Source: Helicobacter pylori_CU (GTDB taxonomy: Bacteria > Campylobacterota > Campylobacteria > Campylobacterales > Helicobacteraceae). From it: DNA of 64,000 nucleotides. The position numbers and the translations under genes are program-made. This document shows positions 9,001 through 18,036 of this stretch, in pieces (position 1 is the stretch's first letter; each line of letters starts with the position of its first letter). The stretch lies in assembly GCF_000259235.1 (NCBI RefSeq), contig NC_017733.1:186001-250000 (forward strand). Reading direction: 5' to 3'. Under the pieces are notes generated by a model. That model was not told the DNA's origin, searched no databases, and saw only the letters and a list, made by a program, of their open reading frames with translations.

Positions 9001-9064
9001 TATAAAAGCTATCTTTAGTGATAGAAAGTATTTTAAAGGATTGCAACAAGCCTTTTAAGGACGC

Positions 9065-10087
9065 ATGATGAAAATTGTAATAGACTTAATGGGGGCTGAC
9101 CATGGGGTTTTACCCATTATTGAGGGAGTCTCAAGGGCTTTAGAGAATAAGAGTTTTAGTGCGGTTTTAGTGGGGGATAAAGACAAAGCGACCCCTTTTA
9201 TTTCTAAAGAGTTAGCCAGCAAAGTGGAAATGATCCACACGCAAGATTATATTAAAATGGAAGAAGCCGCCACTGAGGCGATTAAGCGTAAGGAATCTTC
9301 CATTTACTTGGGTATGGATATTCTAAAAAATGGGGCTGACGCTTTGATTTCAGCGGGGCATAGCGGAGCGACTATGGGATTAGCCACCTTGCGTTTAGGG
9401 CGTATCAAGGGGGTTGAAAGACCCGCTATTTGCACTTTAATGCCTAGCGTTGGCAAACGCCCTAGCGTGCTGTTAGACGCAGGAGCGAACACGGATTGCA
9501 AGCCTGAATATTTGATTGATTTTGCTCTTATGGGGTATGAATACGCTAAAAGCGTGTTGCATTATGATAGCCCTAAGGTGGGTCTTTTGAGTAATGGCGA
9601 AGAAGATATTAAAGGGAACATGCTCGTTAAAGAAACGCATAAAATGCTGAAAGCTTATGACTTCTTTTATGGCAATGTGGAGGGGAGCGATATTTTCAAA
9701 GGGGTTGTGGATGTGGTGGTTTGCGATGGCTTTATGGGGAATGTGGTCTTAAAGACAACAGAAGGGGTCGCTAGCGCAATAGGTTCTATTTTTAAAGATG
9801 AAATTAAAAGCTCTTTTAAATCTAAAATGGGGGCTTTGATGCTTAAGAATGCGTTTGGTATTTTAAAACAAAAAACCGATTACGCTGAATATGGGGGAGC
9901 ACCGCTTTTAGGCGTGAATAAAAGCGTGATCATCAGCCATGGCAAGAGCAACGCTAGAGCGGTTGAATGCGCGATTTATCAGGCTATTAGCGCTGTTGAA
10001 AGTCAGGTTTGTTTGAGGATTACTCAAGCGTTTGAGAGCTTGAAGCCTAGCGTTTCTGCGCCTCAAAGTGATCAGCAAGACGCTTAA
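9065..10087 (+). CDS. plsX: Phosphate acyltransferase PlsX
   Basis: Forms acyl-phosphate from acyl-ACP and phosphate, the acyl donor for glycerol-3-phosphate acylation in phospholipid synthesis. The 340-residue protein has the family N-terminus KIVIDLMGADHG and the internal SAGHSGATMGLA and VCDGFMGNVVLKTTEG motifs. Two in-frame ATGs (9065 and 9068) follow AAGGA. It lies in the rpmF-plsX-fabH cluster, 24 bases before fabH. Confidence 0.96.
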   Translation: MMKIVIDLMGADHGVLPIIEGVSRALENKSFSAVLVGDKDKATPFISKELASKVEMIHTQDYIKMEEAATEAIKRKESSIYLGMDILKNGADALISAGHSGATMGLATLRLGRIKGVERPAICTLMPSVGKRPSVLLDAGANTDCKPEYLIDFALMGYEYAKSVLHYDSPKVGLLSNGEEDIKGNMLVKETHKMLKAYDFFYGNVEGSDIFKGVVDVVVCDGFMGNVVLKTTEGVASAIGSIFKDEIKSSFKSKMGALMLKNAFGILKQKTDYAEYGGAPLLGVNKSVIISHGKSNARAVECAIYQAISAVESQVCLRITQAFESLKPSVSAPQSDQQDA

Positions 10088-10111
10088 AGATGACTATGTT
10101 AAGGGGATTGA

Positions 10112-11104
10112 ATGGAATTTTACGCCTCTCTTAAATCCATTGCGATGCATGTTCCAAGCGAGCGTGTGAAAAATGCAGAGTTCCAGCAATTTTTGGATAC
10201 CAGCGATGAGTGGATAGAAAAAAGGACTGGTATCAAAGAACGCCGTTTCGCTAACGATGAAGAAAAAAGCAGCGATTTAGGGGTAATAGCGGCTAAACAG
10301 GCCATAGAGAGAGCGCATTTAACTCCAAAAGACATTGATTTGGTGGTTGTGGCGACTTTAAGCCCTGATTTTTTAGCCATGCCTTCAACCGCTTGCGTGT
10401 TGAGCGCGAAATTAGGCATTGAAAACAAGCCGGCGTTTGATATTTCAGCCGCTTGCACGGGTTTTATTTATTTATTATCGGTGGCTAAGGCTTATGTTGA
10501 GAGCGGGATGTATGAAAATGTGCTGATTGTGGGGGCAGAAAAAACGAGCAGCGTGTTAGATTTTAAAGATAGGGGGACTTGTATTTTATTTGGCGATGGG
10601 GCTGGGGCGTGCGTGATAGGCAGGACCAAGCGTTTAAAAGAAAGCATTTTAGATGTGCAAATTTCAGCGAATGGGAATTTTTCTGATTATCTCTATACGC
10701 CAAGGACTCTTAAACCCACGCCCTTTAACGCTAAAGAAGAAGCTTTAGAGCCTTTTTTGTGCATGAAGGGCAATGAAGTGTTTAAGCTAGCGGTGAAAAC
10801 GCTTTTAAAAGATGTGGAAATGATCTTAGAAAAAAACGCTCTCAAACCTGAAGACGTGCGTTTGTTTATCCCGCATCAAGCTAATTTTAGGATCATTCAA
10901 GCGGTGCGGGAGCATTTGGATTTTAAAGATGAGCAAGTGGTTTTAACCGTGCATAAGTACGGCAACACTTCAGCAGCCAGTATCCCTATGGCTATGGGTG
11001 AAGCTTATGAAGAGGGGCGTTTGAAAAAGGGCGATTTAATGCTTTTAGACGCTTTTGGTGGGGGATTGACTTGGGGTTCAGCGTTGGTGTATTTTGGGGG
11101 ATAA
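10112..11104 (+). CDS. fabH: 3-oxoacyl-[acyl-carrier-protein] synthase III FabH
   Basis: Condenses acetyl-CoA with malonyl-ACP to start fatty-acid synthesis. The 330-residue thiolase fold keeps the catalytic triad: Cys in SAACTGF (near 115), His in IPHQANFR (near 254) and Asn in YGNTSAA (near 284). It is directly downstream of plsX, so acyl-phosphate and fatty-acid initiation are co-expressed. Confidence 0.97.
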   Translation: MEFYASLKSIAMHVPSERVKNAEFQQFLDTSDEWIEKRTGIKERRFANDEEKSSDLGVIAAKQAIERAHLTPKDIDLVVVATLSPDFLAMPSTACVLSAKLGIENKPAFDISAACTGFIYLLSVAKAYVESGMYENVLIVGAEKTSSVLDFKDRGTCILFGDGAGACVIGRTKRLKESILDVQISANGNFSDYLYTPRTLKPTPFNAKEEALEPFLCMKGNEVFKLAVKTLLKDVEMILEKNALKPEDVRLFIPHQANFRIIQAVREHLDFKDEQVVLTVHKYGNTSAASIPMAMGEAYEEGRLKKGDLMLLDAFGGGLTWGSALVYFGG

Positions 11105-11124
11105 AAAGGATTGAAGGAGTATTG

Positions 11125-11427
11125 ATGAAAAAGATGATTTTTTTATTTTTAGTGGTGTTGGGGGGGTTAAAGGCGCAAAGCAGTTATTGCAGCGATTTTT
11201 GCGAAGGCACGCCAGAGAGTCGTATTCCTCCTATGGGGTTTCATTTCAGTTTTGTGCATTCAGTGAAATATTATTTGCAAGACCCGCAAGAGCGCGATCA
11301 CAAGCTTAAAAAATGCCATGAAGCCTTTGATTCGACGCTTAAGGTTAATTTTATTACGAAGTCTTTTAAAAAGGATTGCAAGCATGCACAAATGGCTTTA
11401 GAGCAAGCTCAAAAAGGGACTCCATAA
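11125..11427 (+). CDS. Small secreted Cys-containing protein of unknown function
   Basis: I recognise no family. The 100-residue product starts at an ATG with GAAGGAGT just upstream. It has a clear signal peptide (MKKMIFLFLVVLGGLKA, cleavage about residue 17), then a mature part with four Cys residues, so disulfides are likely in the periplasm. A run of seven G (11160-11166) lies inside the signal peptide. It follows fabH by 20 bases and is probably the last gene of that transcript. Matches HP0203 by memory. Confidence 0.75.
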   Translation: MKKMIFLFLVVLGGLKAQSSYCSDFCEGTPESRIPPMGFHFSFVHSVKYYLQDPQERDHKLKKCHEAFDSTLKVNFITKSFKKDCKHAQMALEQAQKGTP

Positions 11428-11491
11428 AAGGGGTTTCTTTAAGGATTTTATTTCTTATAGCAGAAATTATTTTTAAAGTAAAAGACAAATA

Positions 11492-11735
11492 ATGATTAGG
11501 GGCTAGTAGTTATTTTAATACCTATTGTTATTATTGGGTTAGTATTAACAGCTATTAGAGCTACCATAATGGCATTTAAGGGCGAGATACTGACGATGAA
11601 GTTGAGAGTGATGGGTTTTTTAGTAGAATATGGGATAAATTCGTTGAATATCTCGGCTCTATTCTAGTTGCTATAATAATGTTTTTTCCTTATATAATTG
11701 GACCGGTTATCGCTTTAATTTTTATATTTTTTTGA
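11492..11735 (+). pseudogene. Decayed small membrane-protein gene (two frameshifts)
   Basis: No intact frame is present, but three consecutive frames read like one protein: ATG at 11492 (frame 2), then VVILIPIVIIGLVLTAIRAT from about 11506 (frame 1), then DEVESDGFFSRIWDKF and a hydrophobic tail ending FPYIIGPVIALIFIFF at 11735 (frame 0). Each step equals the loss of one base. The restored product would have about 80 residues and two membrane segments. Function unknown. The position fits HP0204 by memory. Confidence 0.5.
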
Positions 11736-11810
11736 AACCAATTCTTCCAATGACTAGTAGCGCCTCAACCAAAAACTCAACCAACAACCAATTGAGAACC
11801 CAATATAGAA

Positions 11811-12028
11811 ATTAATATTCTTTAGTCTGTTTTTTTAAAAAAGGGGGCTTTGGTTGCTTTATTTTATGGCAAACTCTTAAGGGGATAGGGGGATATTTTG
11901 CACTTTAATATCCCTTTAACCCCCCAACTAAATCCCCCCTAACCCCATAATACCGCATTACAAGAAATTACCGTTTGCTAAACAAACTTTTTGATATTAA
12001 AAAAGTTTTTAGCATTTTTAAATTTTAT
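11811..12028 (+). repeat. Intergenic repeat, copy A
   Basis: Shares with copies B (37517-37735) and C (48188-48365, inverted) an ordered set of blocks. These are TTCTTTA with a poly-T/A stretch; AAACTC(N)TTAAGGGG followed by TAGGGGG; C-runs split by TAA (CCCCCCAACTAAATCCCCCC, TAACCCC); TTACCGTTTGCT; CTTTTTGATATTAA; AGCATTTTTA. It ends 33 bases before the stop of the facing gene at 12062. Read in that gene's direction the C-runs become four G-runs. The 634-base gap from 11428 holds only this and the decayed gene before it. Confidence 0.55.
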
Positions 12029-12061
12029 CCCCAACACCCCATTAGAACAAAGACCAAATTT

Positions 12062-12448
12062 CTATTTGGAAAATTTGTGGTAATACTCGCCCTTGTCCGT
12101 GATGATTTTAACTTCTAACAATTGGTTAGGCTTGCAATCCAAGCGGTAAAATATCTGTTGCGAATACTTTAACTCATGATCAAAGAGTTTTTCTTTTTTA
12201 AACTTATCGCCAAATTTGGGTTCTACTTTTTTAGTCGCTTCGCATGAATTTCCCCTATTGACAATAAGGTTTTTAATCACCACCGGTTCATCGTTCATAG
12301 AAGTGATGCTTAAAAGACTAGAGTCCGTCATTTTCCCCATGAGTTTCCCCCCAGTTGCGCGATAATCCAGCTTGAAATCCAAATCCTTTGCCCCCACATA
12401 AACACCGCTTATCATCAGCAAGCTCAAACACATTTTTTTAAACATCAA
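12062..12448 (-). CDS. Exported protein of unknown function
   Basis: A 128-residue protein, 126 if the second Met is the start. It has a signal peptide (FKKMCLSLLMISGVYVGA, cleavage near residue 20) and a beta-rich, lysine-rich mature part with two Cys (NSCEATK and LDCKPNQ) that could pair. I recognise no family. It matches HP0206 by memory. It lies downstream of the OLD-type gene on the same strand with a 74-base gap. No sign of decay. Confidence 0.7.
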   Translation of the reverse strand: MMFKKMCLSLLMISGVYVGAKDLDFKLDYRATGGKLMGKMTDSSLLSITSMNDEPVVIKNLIVNRGNSCEATKKVEPKFGDKFKKEKLFDHELKYSQQIFYRLDCKPNQLLEVKIITDKGEYYHKFSK

Positions 12449-12522
12449 AATCCTTTCAATAATAGTATTTGTGGGGTATTATAATCAAATTTGATATATT
12501 CTTTTTTAATCGTTTGTTGCGT

Positions 12523-15500
12523 TTAGTTTTTGATCAAGTTTGTAGCCCATGCAACCCATTTGAATAATTTTAAAAAATTTCTTTTTGTTTGTTTTTCTAC
12601 CGCATCTTCTCCGCCATACAAAAGCCTTGTTTTGAACGCCATGGCCAATTCCATTTGCTTATTTTTAGCGTATTTTTTTCTATCGTTTGCGCTGAAACAA
12701 TCTTCAATTTGTTTGAAATGCCTATCGCAGTCTGAGAGTTGTAAGATGGTGATGGGATCATGCATTTCTTCATTAGCCCTTTTAAATCGTTCGCTCATTG
12801 CTTGTTGGTTAAAAACGCATTTTCTGTCATCATCTGTCAAAACAATGGGGTTGTTGTCTAACTCGCAGAGTTTTTGAATGGTTTCTTCCATGTCGTTTGG
12901 ATTGTTTTTAAGCCCTGAAATGGGTAAGAAAGTGAAAGGAATGGGGTTGTCTTTGAATTCTCGCTTATTGAAATACAATTTGAAAGTGCTCAAATAGCAA
13001 TAATCGGTGATGCCTTCCACAAAGATGATTCGGTGTTTTTGGGGGTTGTGAAAAACATGCTGACCCACCCCTAAAGAACGCTTGATTTGATACAAGGCAT
13101 CGGAGTCTTTGCTCGCATTATTTAGGGGGTAGTTAAAGCTATTCTTAATCGCAGAACCTTCTGTTTCTTTTTCTACAATCCTTATTTCATCTAAATGATC
13201 CGTATCCACCAAAAAGGGGTCATGGGTGGCTAAAACAAAAGTAACATGATTTTTATGAGCGTATTCTTTTAAAAATCTCCTGAATTCCTTTCTGGCTGGC
13301 ACGCTCAAATGAGTGGCTGGCTCGTCCATGACATAGATGATATTCTTGTTAAAACTAAAATCTGATCCCACATTGTAGAGAAAACCAAACATGAAATTAA
13401 ACGCCCATTGGAAGCCGGTGCTTTGCTGGCTCAAAATGATTGGGTTTTGATTGTCGGATTTTCTGCAATCATAAACTTCAAGTTTTATTTCATATGCCGT
13501 ATATTCCTTTGAATAATCATAAAATTTATTGTTGTGTCGGACATGAATTTTTAATTGGTAACTATCTTGAGGGCTATCTTCAGCGATCGCTAAAAGCTTA
13601 TTAAATTCTTTTGCAATTAAAGAATCTATTTTTAATTGCATGTTGTATTCTAAAATTTCTGCAATATTTTCTAATATTTCTGTAAAATTTACCTTAAATA
13701 AAAGATGGCTTGTGTCTTTTTTAAAAAATTCAAATTGACATACATTGTTATCGCATTCGCCTTTTGCTTCAATATTAAAAGGAAATTCTGATTGTCTGAT
13801 CTCTTTTAGTAATTCTTGGTCTATTTCTTGCAAGTATTTTTTAGGAATGTTGAACGATTTTTCAAAATCATAGATTACTAAATCATTATTTTTATCAAAC
13901 ATTATTATTTGTAACGCTTGACCATCTTTTAAAATTCTCCCAAAAAAACTCCAAATTGTATTGGGGTGAAAGCCCATTTTCCTAAACAATGAATTTCTAA
14001 AGAACCAATCCGATTGGTCAAATTCAGAAGGAGAAGAATAATCAATGCAAGTAAATAATGCAGTCTTAAGGTCGTTATCTGTGATTTTTGGCTCTTTGTA
14101 TTCTTTCATGGTTGGCACGAGTTCATCAAATTGATGAGATAAACCACCGCTTAAAGGGAATTGAACTTTATTTCTTAAGTTTTGAAACGCCGTATAGGGG
14201 TTACACTCTCGGCAATATTCTGCGAACTCAGAAACATTTTTGCTTTGTTTGAATTTTTCCTTGTTGTCCTCAAATTTTTTTTTGATTTCTTTAGGATTTT
14301 TGGGGAACAAATGAACGCCACTCTCATTGTCTAAAGTTTTTATGGATTCCCACAGAGATTTTCTTGCTGATTCAAAAAAATTACTGTATCTGTATTGTTC
14401 GATTTCTGAATTGAATAATAAGTCTATCTGTTTCAAATAAAACTGACACATCATGTATTTCATATCTTTAGACTCGTCGCTAACAACATGGCTTGTTATA
14501 TATTTTTCGCATATTTGTTGGATATTATCTAGTAATAAATCATAATTAGGATCTAGCGTTTTTTGATTTTTGCAGTCATTTCCAATTTCTTTTATCCATG
14601 ATTCTTTTTTTCGCTCAAAATCCTTTTTTGTTTCATTAAGGTGTTTAACATTTGATTCAAATTCCTCAAATTGTTTTTTAAAATTTTCATTGATGGGGTA
14701 TTTTTCGTCTATCTCTTTAATAATATCCTTAATAAAATTTGACAATCTTTCTTGAGATTGTTCATTTTGTAAAACTTTAATTTTTGGTGCAAATTTTTCA
14801 TCAAAGTCGGTAGTTCTAAAAATTTCATCTAAAGTTTTTACCTTTTGGGGCATGTCTTTTAAAACACTTTTCACATCTTTTGGCTCAATTTTTCTTTCAT
14901 TAAGTCTTTTTAAACGAGAATAAATTTCTGATAATTGTTTTTGTTTGCCTTTTCCCATTATAAAAAATTGATTGGGTTTGTATTCTTTATTATTAGGAGC
15001 GTTGTATTCTATAATTTCTCTTATACACTGACAAAAATTTTTAACCAATTGATTATTGCCACTTAAATGTTTAATTAATTTTTTGAAAAGCAGATTATTG
15101 GCTTGTTTAGTTGAAAATGCACTCAATTTCAATTTTTCTTTGTAGGATTTTAAAAACGAATCTAATGTGCCATAAGACATGATGAGATTGATAAAACCCC
15201 CCACAAAAACACAAAAAGGATAGCTGATTAATATTTTTGATAATTCCTTTAATCCTTTATTAACTTCCTTAGATTGAATTTTTAAATCCACGCAAGAAAA
15301 ACCTGTGATTTTATGATCAAGGATTGCTTCTTCTTCTAAACTTAAAAGGGTGTCTTTTTTATGGTTTTTAAAATAATCTTCTTCACTACAAAGTTTAATA
15401 TCCGCATCATTAAAGATTGTCAAAGCTTCTAAGACATTGCTTTTACCGACATTGTTTTCCCCCACCAAGATCACCAATTCCCCATGTTTTTCAAAACTTG

Positions 15501-15582
15501 AATTTAAAAGCAATTTGGCAGGCGATTTTCTACCCAAATTCCTAAATTGGTGCAATTTCAAAACACGCTTATAAAATTCCAT
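12523..15582 (-). CDS. OLD-family ATPase with C-terminal TOPRIM domain
   Basis: A 1019-residue protein with split ABC-type ATPase motifs. Walker A is GENNVGKS (41-48), followed by a long lysine/glutamate-rich coiled region (roughly 90-660). Then come a signature-like LSQQSTGFQ, Walker B YVMDEPATHLS (near 752) and the switch His in LATHDPFLVD. A TOPRIM-like end follows, with FVEGITD (near 855) and VLTDDD (near 917), the acidic residues that bind metal in OLD nucleases. Known OLD proteins are ATP-dependent nucleases, some acting in phage defence. No UvrD-like GajB partner is adjacent, so this would be a stand-alone class 1 type. It is longer than typical OLD (about 600) because of the middle region. 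The ATG follows AAAGGATAGGG. Confidence 0.8.
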   Translation of the reverse strand: MEFYKRVLKLHQFRNLGRKSPAKLLLNSSFEKHGELVILVGENNVGKSNVLEALTIFNDADIKLCSEEDYFKNHKKDTLLSLEEEAILDHKITGFSCVDLKIQSKEVNKGLKELSKILISYPFCVFVGGFINLIMSYGTLDSFLKSYKEKLKLSAFSTKQANNLLFKKLIKHLSGNNQLVKNFCQCIREIIEYNAPNNKEYKPNQFFIMGKGKQKQLSEIYSRLKRLNERKIEPKDVKSVLKDMPQKVKTLDEIFRTTDFDEKFAPKIKVLQNEQSQERLSNFIKDIIKEIDEKYPINENFKKQFEEFESNVKHLNETKKDFERKKESWIKEIGNDCKNQKTLDPNYDLLLDNIQQICEKYITSHVVSDESKDMKYMMCQFYLKQIDLLFNSEIEQYRYSNFFESARKSLWESIKTLDNESGVHLFPKNPKEIKKKFEDNKEKFKQSKNVSEFAEYCRECNPYTAFQNLRNKVQFPLSGGLSHQFDELVPTMKEYKEPKITDNDLKTALFTCIDYSSPSEFDQSDWFFRNSLFRKMGFHPNTIWSFFGRILKDGQALQIIMFDKNNDLVIYDFEKSFNIPKKYLQEIDQELLKEIRQSEFPFNIEAKGECDNNVCQFEFFKKDTSHLLFKVNFTEILENIAEILEYNMQLKIDSLIAKEFNKLLAIAEDSPQDSYQLKIHVRHNNKFYDYSKEYTAYEIKLEVYDCRKSDNQNPIILSQQSTGFQWAFNFMFGFLYNVGSDFSFNKNIIYVMDEPATHLSVPARKEFRRFLKEYAHKNHVTFVLATHDPFLVDTDHLDEIRIVEKETEGSAIKNSFNYPLNNASKDSDALYQIKRSLGVGQHVFHNPQKHRIIFVEGITDYCYLSTFKLYFNKREFKDNPIPFTFLPISGLKNNPNDMEETIQKLCELDNNPIVLTDDDRKCVFNQQAMSERFKRANEEMHDPITILQLSDCDRHFKQIEDCFSANDRKKYAKNKQMELAMAFKTRLLYGGEDAVEKQTKRNFLKLFKWVAWATNLIKN

Positions 15583-15612
15583 GCCCTATCCTTTAAAAAC
15601 GCAAATTTAATT

Positions 15613-15618
15613 TATAAT
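15613..15618. promoter_or_regulatory. Overlapping divergent -10 boxes for mrp and the OLD-type gene
   Basis: On the plus strand this is TATAAT, 61 bases before mrp. The same bases read on the minus strand give ATTATA, extended by the next two to TATAAA, about 30 bases before the OLD-type gene. The intergenic gap is only 96 bases, so the two promoters probably cannot be occupied together. Confidence 0.5.
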
Positions 15619-15678
15619 GCAAAATTAAACAAAACATGCTATAAAGAAAATTCAAATACTATCATTTTAAGGATTGAA

Positions 15679-16785
15679 ATGCTCACCCAAGAAGATGTCT
15701 TAAACGCGTTAAAAACGATCATCTACCCTAATTTTGAAAAGGATATTGTCAGCTTTGGTTTTGTCAAAAACATCACCTTGCATGACGATCAATTAGGGCT
15801 TTTAATAGAAATCCCCTCAAGCTCTGAAGAAACGAGCGAAATTTTAAGGGAAAATATCTCCAAAGCGATGCAAGAAAAAGGCGTGAAAGCTTTGAATTTA
15901 GATATTAAAACCCCGCCAAAGCCCCAAGCCCCAAAGCCCACCACTAAAAATCTGGCTAAAAACATCAAGCATGTGGTCATGATAAGCTCAGGTAAGGGCG
16001 GTGTGGGTAAAAGCACCACCAGCGTGAATTTAAGCATCGCTTTAGCGAATTTAAACCAAAAAGTGGGGTTATTGGACGCTGATGTGTATGGCCCTAATAT
16101 CCCTAGAATGATGGGCTTGCAAAACGCTGATGTGATCATGGATCCTAGCGGTAAAAAACTCATTCCTTTAAAGGCTTTTGGCGTTTCTGTGATGAGCATG
16201 GGGCTTTTGTATGATGAGGGGCAGAGTCTCATTTGGAGAGGACCCATGCTCATGCGAGCGATTGAGCAGATGCTAAGCGATATTATTTGGGGGGATTTAG
16301 ATGTGCTGGTGGTGGATATGCCCCCAGGAACAGGCGATGCACAGCTCACGCTAGCCCAAGCCGTGCCACTCAGTGCAGGAATCACCGTTACCACGCCTCA
16401 AATAGTGAGTTTAGATGACGCTAAACGGAGTTTGGACATGTTTAAGAAACTACACATTCCTATTGCGGGCATTGTAGAAAATATGGGGACTTTTGTGTGC
16501 GAGCATTGCAAGAAAGAGAGCGAGATTTTTGGCTCAAATTCCATGAGTGGATTATTAGAGGCTTATAACACGCAGGTTTTAGCCAAGCTCCCTTTAGAGC
16601 CTAAAGTGCGTTTAGGGGGGGATAAGGGCGAACCGATCGTGATTTCTCACCCTGATAGCGTGAGCGCTAAGATTTTTGAAAAAATGGCACAAGATTTAAG
16701 CGTTTTTTTAGACAAAGTAGAAAAGGAAAAACTAGCCGATAACAAGGACATCCAGCCCACACAAACGCATGCTTGCTCGCATTAG
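15679..16785 (+). CDS. mrp: Mrp/NBP35-family iron-sulfur carrier ATPase
   Basis: Cytoplasmic P-loop protein of the ApbC/Mrp family, thought to carry and transfer iron-sulfur clusters. The ATG at 15679 (ribosome-binding AAGGA at 15669-15673) gives 368 residues, the usual length. It has an N-terminal MIP18/FeS-assembly domain (1-90), a deviant Walker A SSGKGGVGKST (near 107), the VVDMPPGTGDAQL switch and a cluster-binding CEHC (near 274). It is divergent from the OLD-type gene and convergent with the GT8 gene. Confidence 0.95.
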   Translation: MLTQEDVLNALKTIIYPNFEKDIVSFGFVKNITLHDDQLGLLIEIPSSSEETSEILRENISKAMQEKGVKALNLDIKTPPKPQAPKPTTKNLAKNIKHVVMISSGKGGVGKSTTSVNLSIALANLNQKVGLLDADVYGPNIPRMMGLQNADVIMDPSGKKLIPLKAFGVSVMSMGLLYDEGQSLIWRGPMLMRAIEQMLSDIIWGDLDVLVVDMPPGTGDAQLTLAQAVPLSAGITVTTPQIVSLDDAKRSLDMFKKLHIPIAGIVENMGTFVCEHCKKESEIFGSNSMSGLLEAYNTQVLAKLPLEPKVRLGGDKGEPIVISHPDSVSAKIFEKMAQDLSVFLDKVEKEKLADNKDIQPTQTHACSH

Positions 16786-16789
16786 TTTA

Positions 16790-16812
16790 AAAAGGGTTTA
16801 AAAAACCCTTTT
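16790..16812. terminator. Bidirectional hairpin terminator between mrp and the GT8 gene
   Basis: AAAAGGGTTT, a 3-base loop, then AAACCCTTTT: a perfect 10-bp stem with A/U tails on both sides. It begins 5 bases after the mrp stop and overlaps the last codons and stop of the convergent glycosyltransferase. Confidence 0.65.
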
Positions 16813-17975
16813 AATCAATCGTTTCATTTTTTGTTTGACTTTAAAAAGCAAAAATTCTATAAGGAGTTTAGAAGAAAGCCTGGGCAGAAGAAATTCAAAA
16901 GAATGCCGCTTGTTTGAAAAAGATAGGGCTTTTTTAAGAGCGTGGATTTCTTTATCCCTTGCTTGAACCGCTTGAACTTCTTCAATAATCTCAAAGAGGT
17001 GATCTAAAAAAGAAGCGTTAAAATAGGCGTCTTTAAAAGGCGTTTGGATCAATACTTCATGCCATTTTTTCGCGCCAATGACGCTTAAGAGTTTCCAGGG
17101 TTTATCGCCCCAAAAATGTAGCATGCGCGCTTCTTTGATGCTAGGGAATGATGGCGTATCAAGGAAACTGGGGTGGGCATTGTAGGAGTAAGGCAATTCT
17201 AAAATCCTGCCACGGCACACAAAACACAAAGCGTCTTGATCGCTAAATAAAAGTTTTTCATTTTTCAAAAGGAAAAATCCAATCAATTGGTTTTCCAGAT
17301 TTTCTTCACGCCACAATTTTAAATTTAAGGCTAAAAACCCGGCGTTAAAGTAGTTGTCAAAAAGGATTTGCACTTCTTCTAAATTAGGGAAAGCGTCAGC
17401 GACACCGATAGTTTTTGCATGCATTTGGCGTAATTCGTATAAATCCTTAGCCGAATTCCTGTTCATAGCGATCAAATCTTTTTCCCTCACAGCCCCAAAA
17501 TAATGCGTTCCAAGGGGGATAAAAAAGCTCTCGCTCATATCATTCACAAACAAAGTGTCCACATCAAACATGATCATCTTATCGTATTGGGGGAAAAGGG
17601 AGGCAAAAAAGAAACGGCACATGATCATTTTAGAAAAGCGTTTTTGCGAAAAAGAGTTGAGTTTTAAATACAATTTTTTAATTTCACTCGCTATTAAAGC
17701 ATCAAGCTTATAGTAATTGTGGCGTGGTTCTAATTCTTTATCGGTAATATCCAAAAACTCTATGCTAGAAAAAGCGCTAAAAGGAGCGATCGTTTCTTCT
17801 AATTTGGCTATATTTTCTAGGCTTAAATCCTCCACCAAACAATGGATTGGATAAAAGAGTTTTACTCTCTCTCTCTCTCTCGTTTAGCGTTCGCTAGCAT
17901 GGAATGCAAACTCACACCGGCAGGGATACAATAATTATTATCAAAAGCCACCACAATAGGGATAATCTCTTGCAA
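16798..17975 (-). pseudogene. Phase-variable GT8-family glycosyltransferase, OFF
   Basis: Probable LPS glycosyltransferase of family 8 (RfaJ-like). Translation from TTG 17975 (ribosome-binding AAGGA at 17982-17986) gives IIPIVVAFDNNYCIPAGVSL, a typical GT8 N-terminus. It then runs into (AG)8 and stops at TAA just after the tract (17862-17864), after 37 residues. The rest is open in another frame: 346 residues with the metal-binding DVDTLF, the acceptor segment FNAGFLALNLKLW and HFWGDKPWK. Losing one AG unit (seven repeats) or gaining two would join the frames (GTA AAA CTC TTT follows). So the gene is switched off, not decayed. Matches HP0208 by memory. Confidence 0.85.
17865..17881 (-). repeat. 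(AG)8 dinucleotide tract controlling the GT8 gene
   Basis: Eight AG units (17 bases, G(AG)8 on the coding strand) inside codons 31-37 of the glycosyltransferase. The reading frame is correct with 7 or 10 units and wrong with 8 or 9. Slipped-strand mispairing at such tracts is the known basis of LPS phase variation in H. pylori. Confidence 0.9.
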
Positions 17976-18036
17976 GCACAGTCCTTAAATCTTGAAATTA
18001 GACCCACTAAAAAGGGGGTGATTTGTAATCTTATCG

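Noticed and set aside
11160..11166. G7 run in the signal peptide of the small secreted protein as a phase switch
   Set aside because: Several core genes here (radA, mrp) also carry G7 runs, so this length is not distinctive.
11672..11677. TATAAT within the decayed membrane-protein gene
   Set aside because: It lies inside former coding sequence and precedes no gene on that strand before the repeat; probably chance.
15789..16394. 201-codon minus-strand frame opposite mrp
   Set aside because: Mirror frame of a well-conserved gene; composition (Ser/Pro/Leu-rich) is typical of a shadow.
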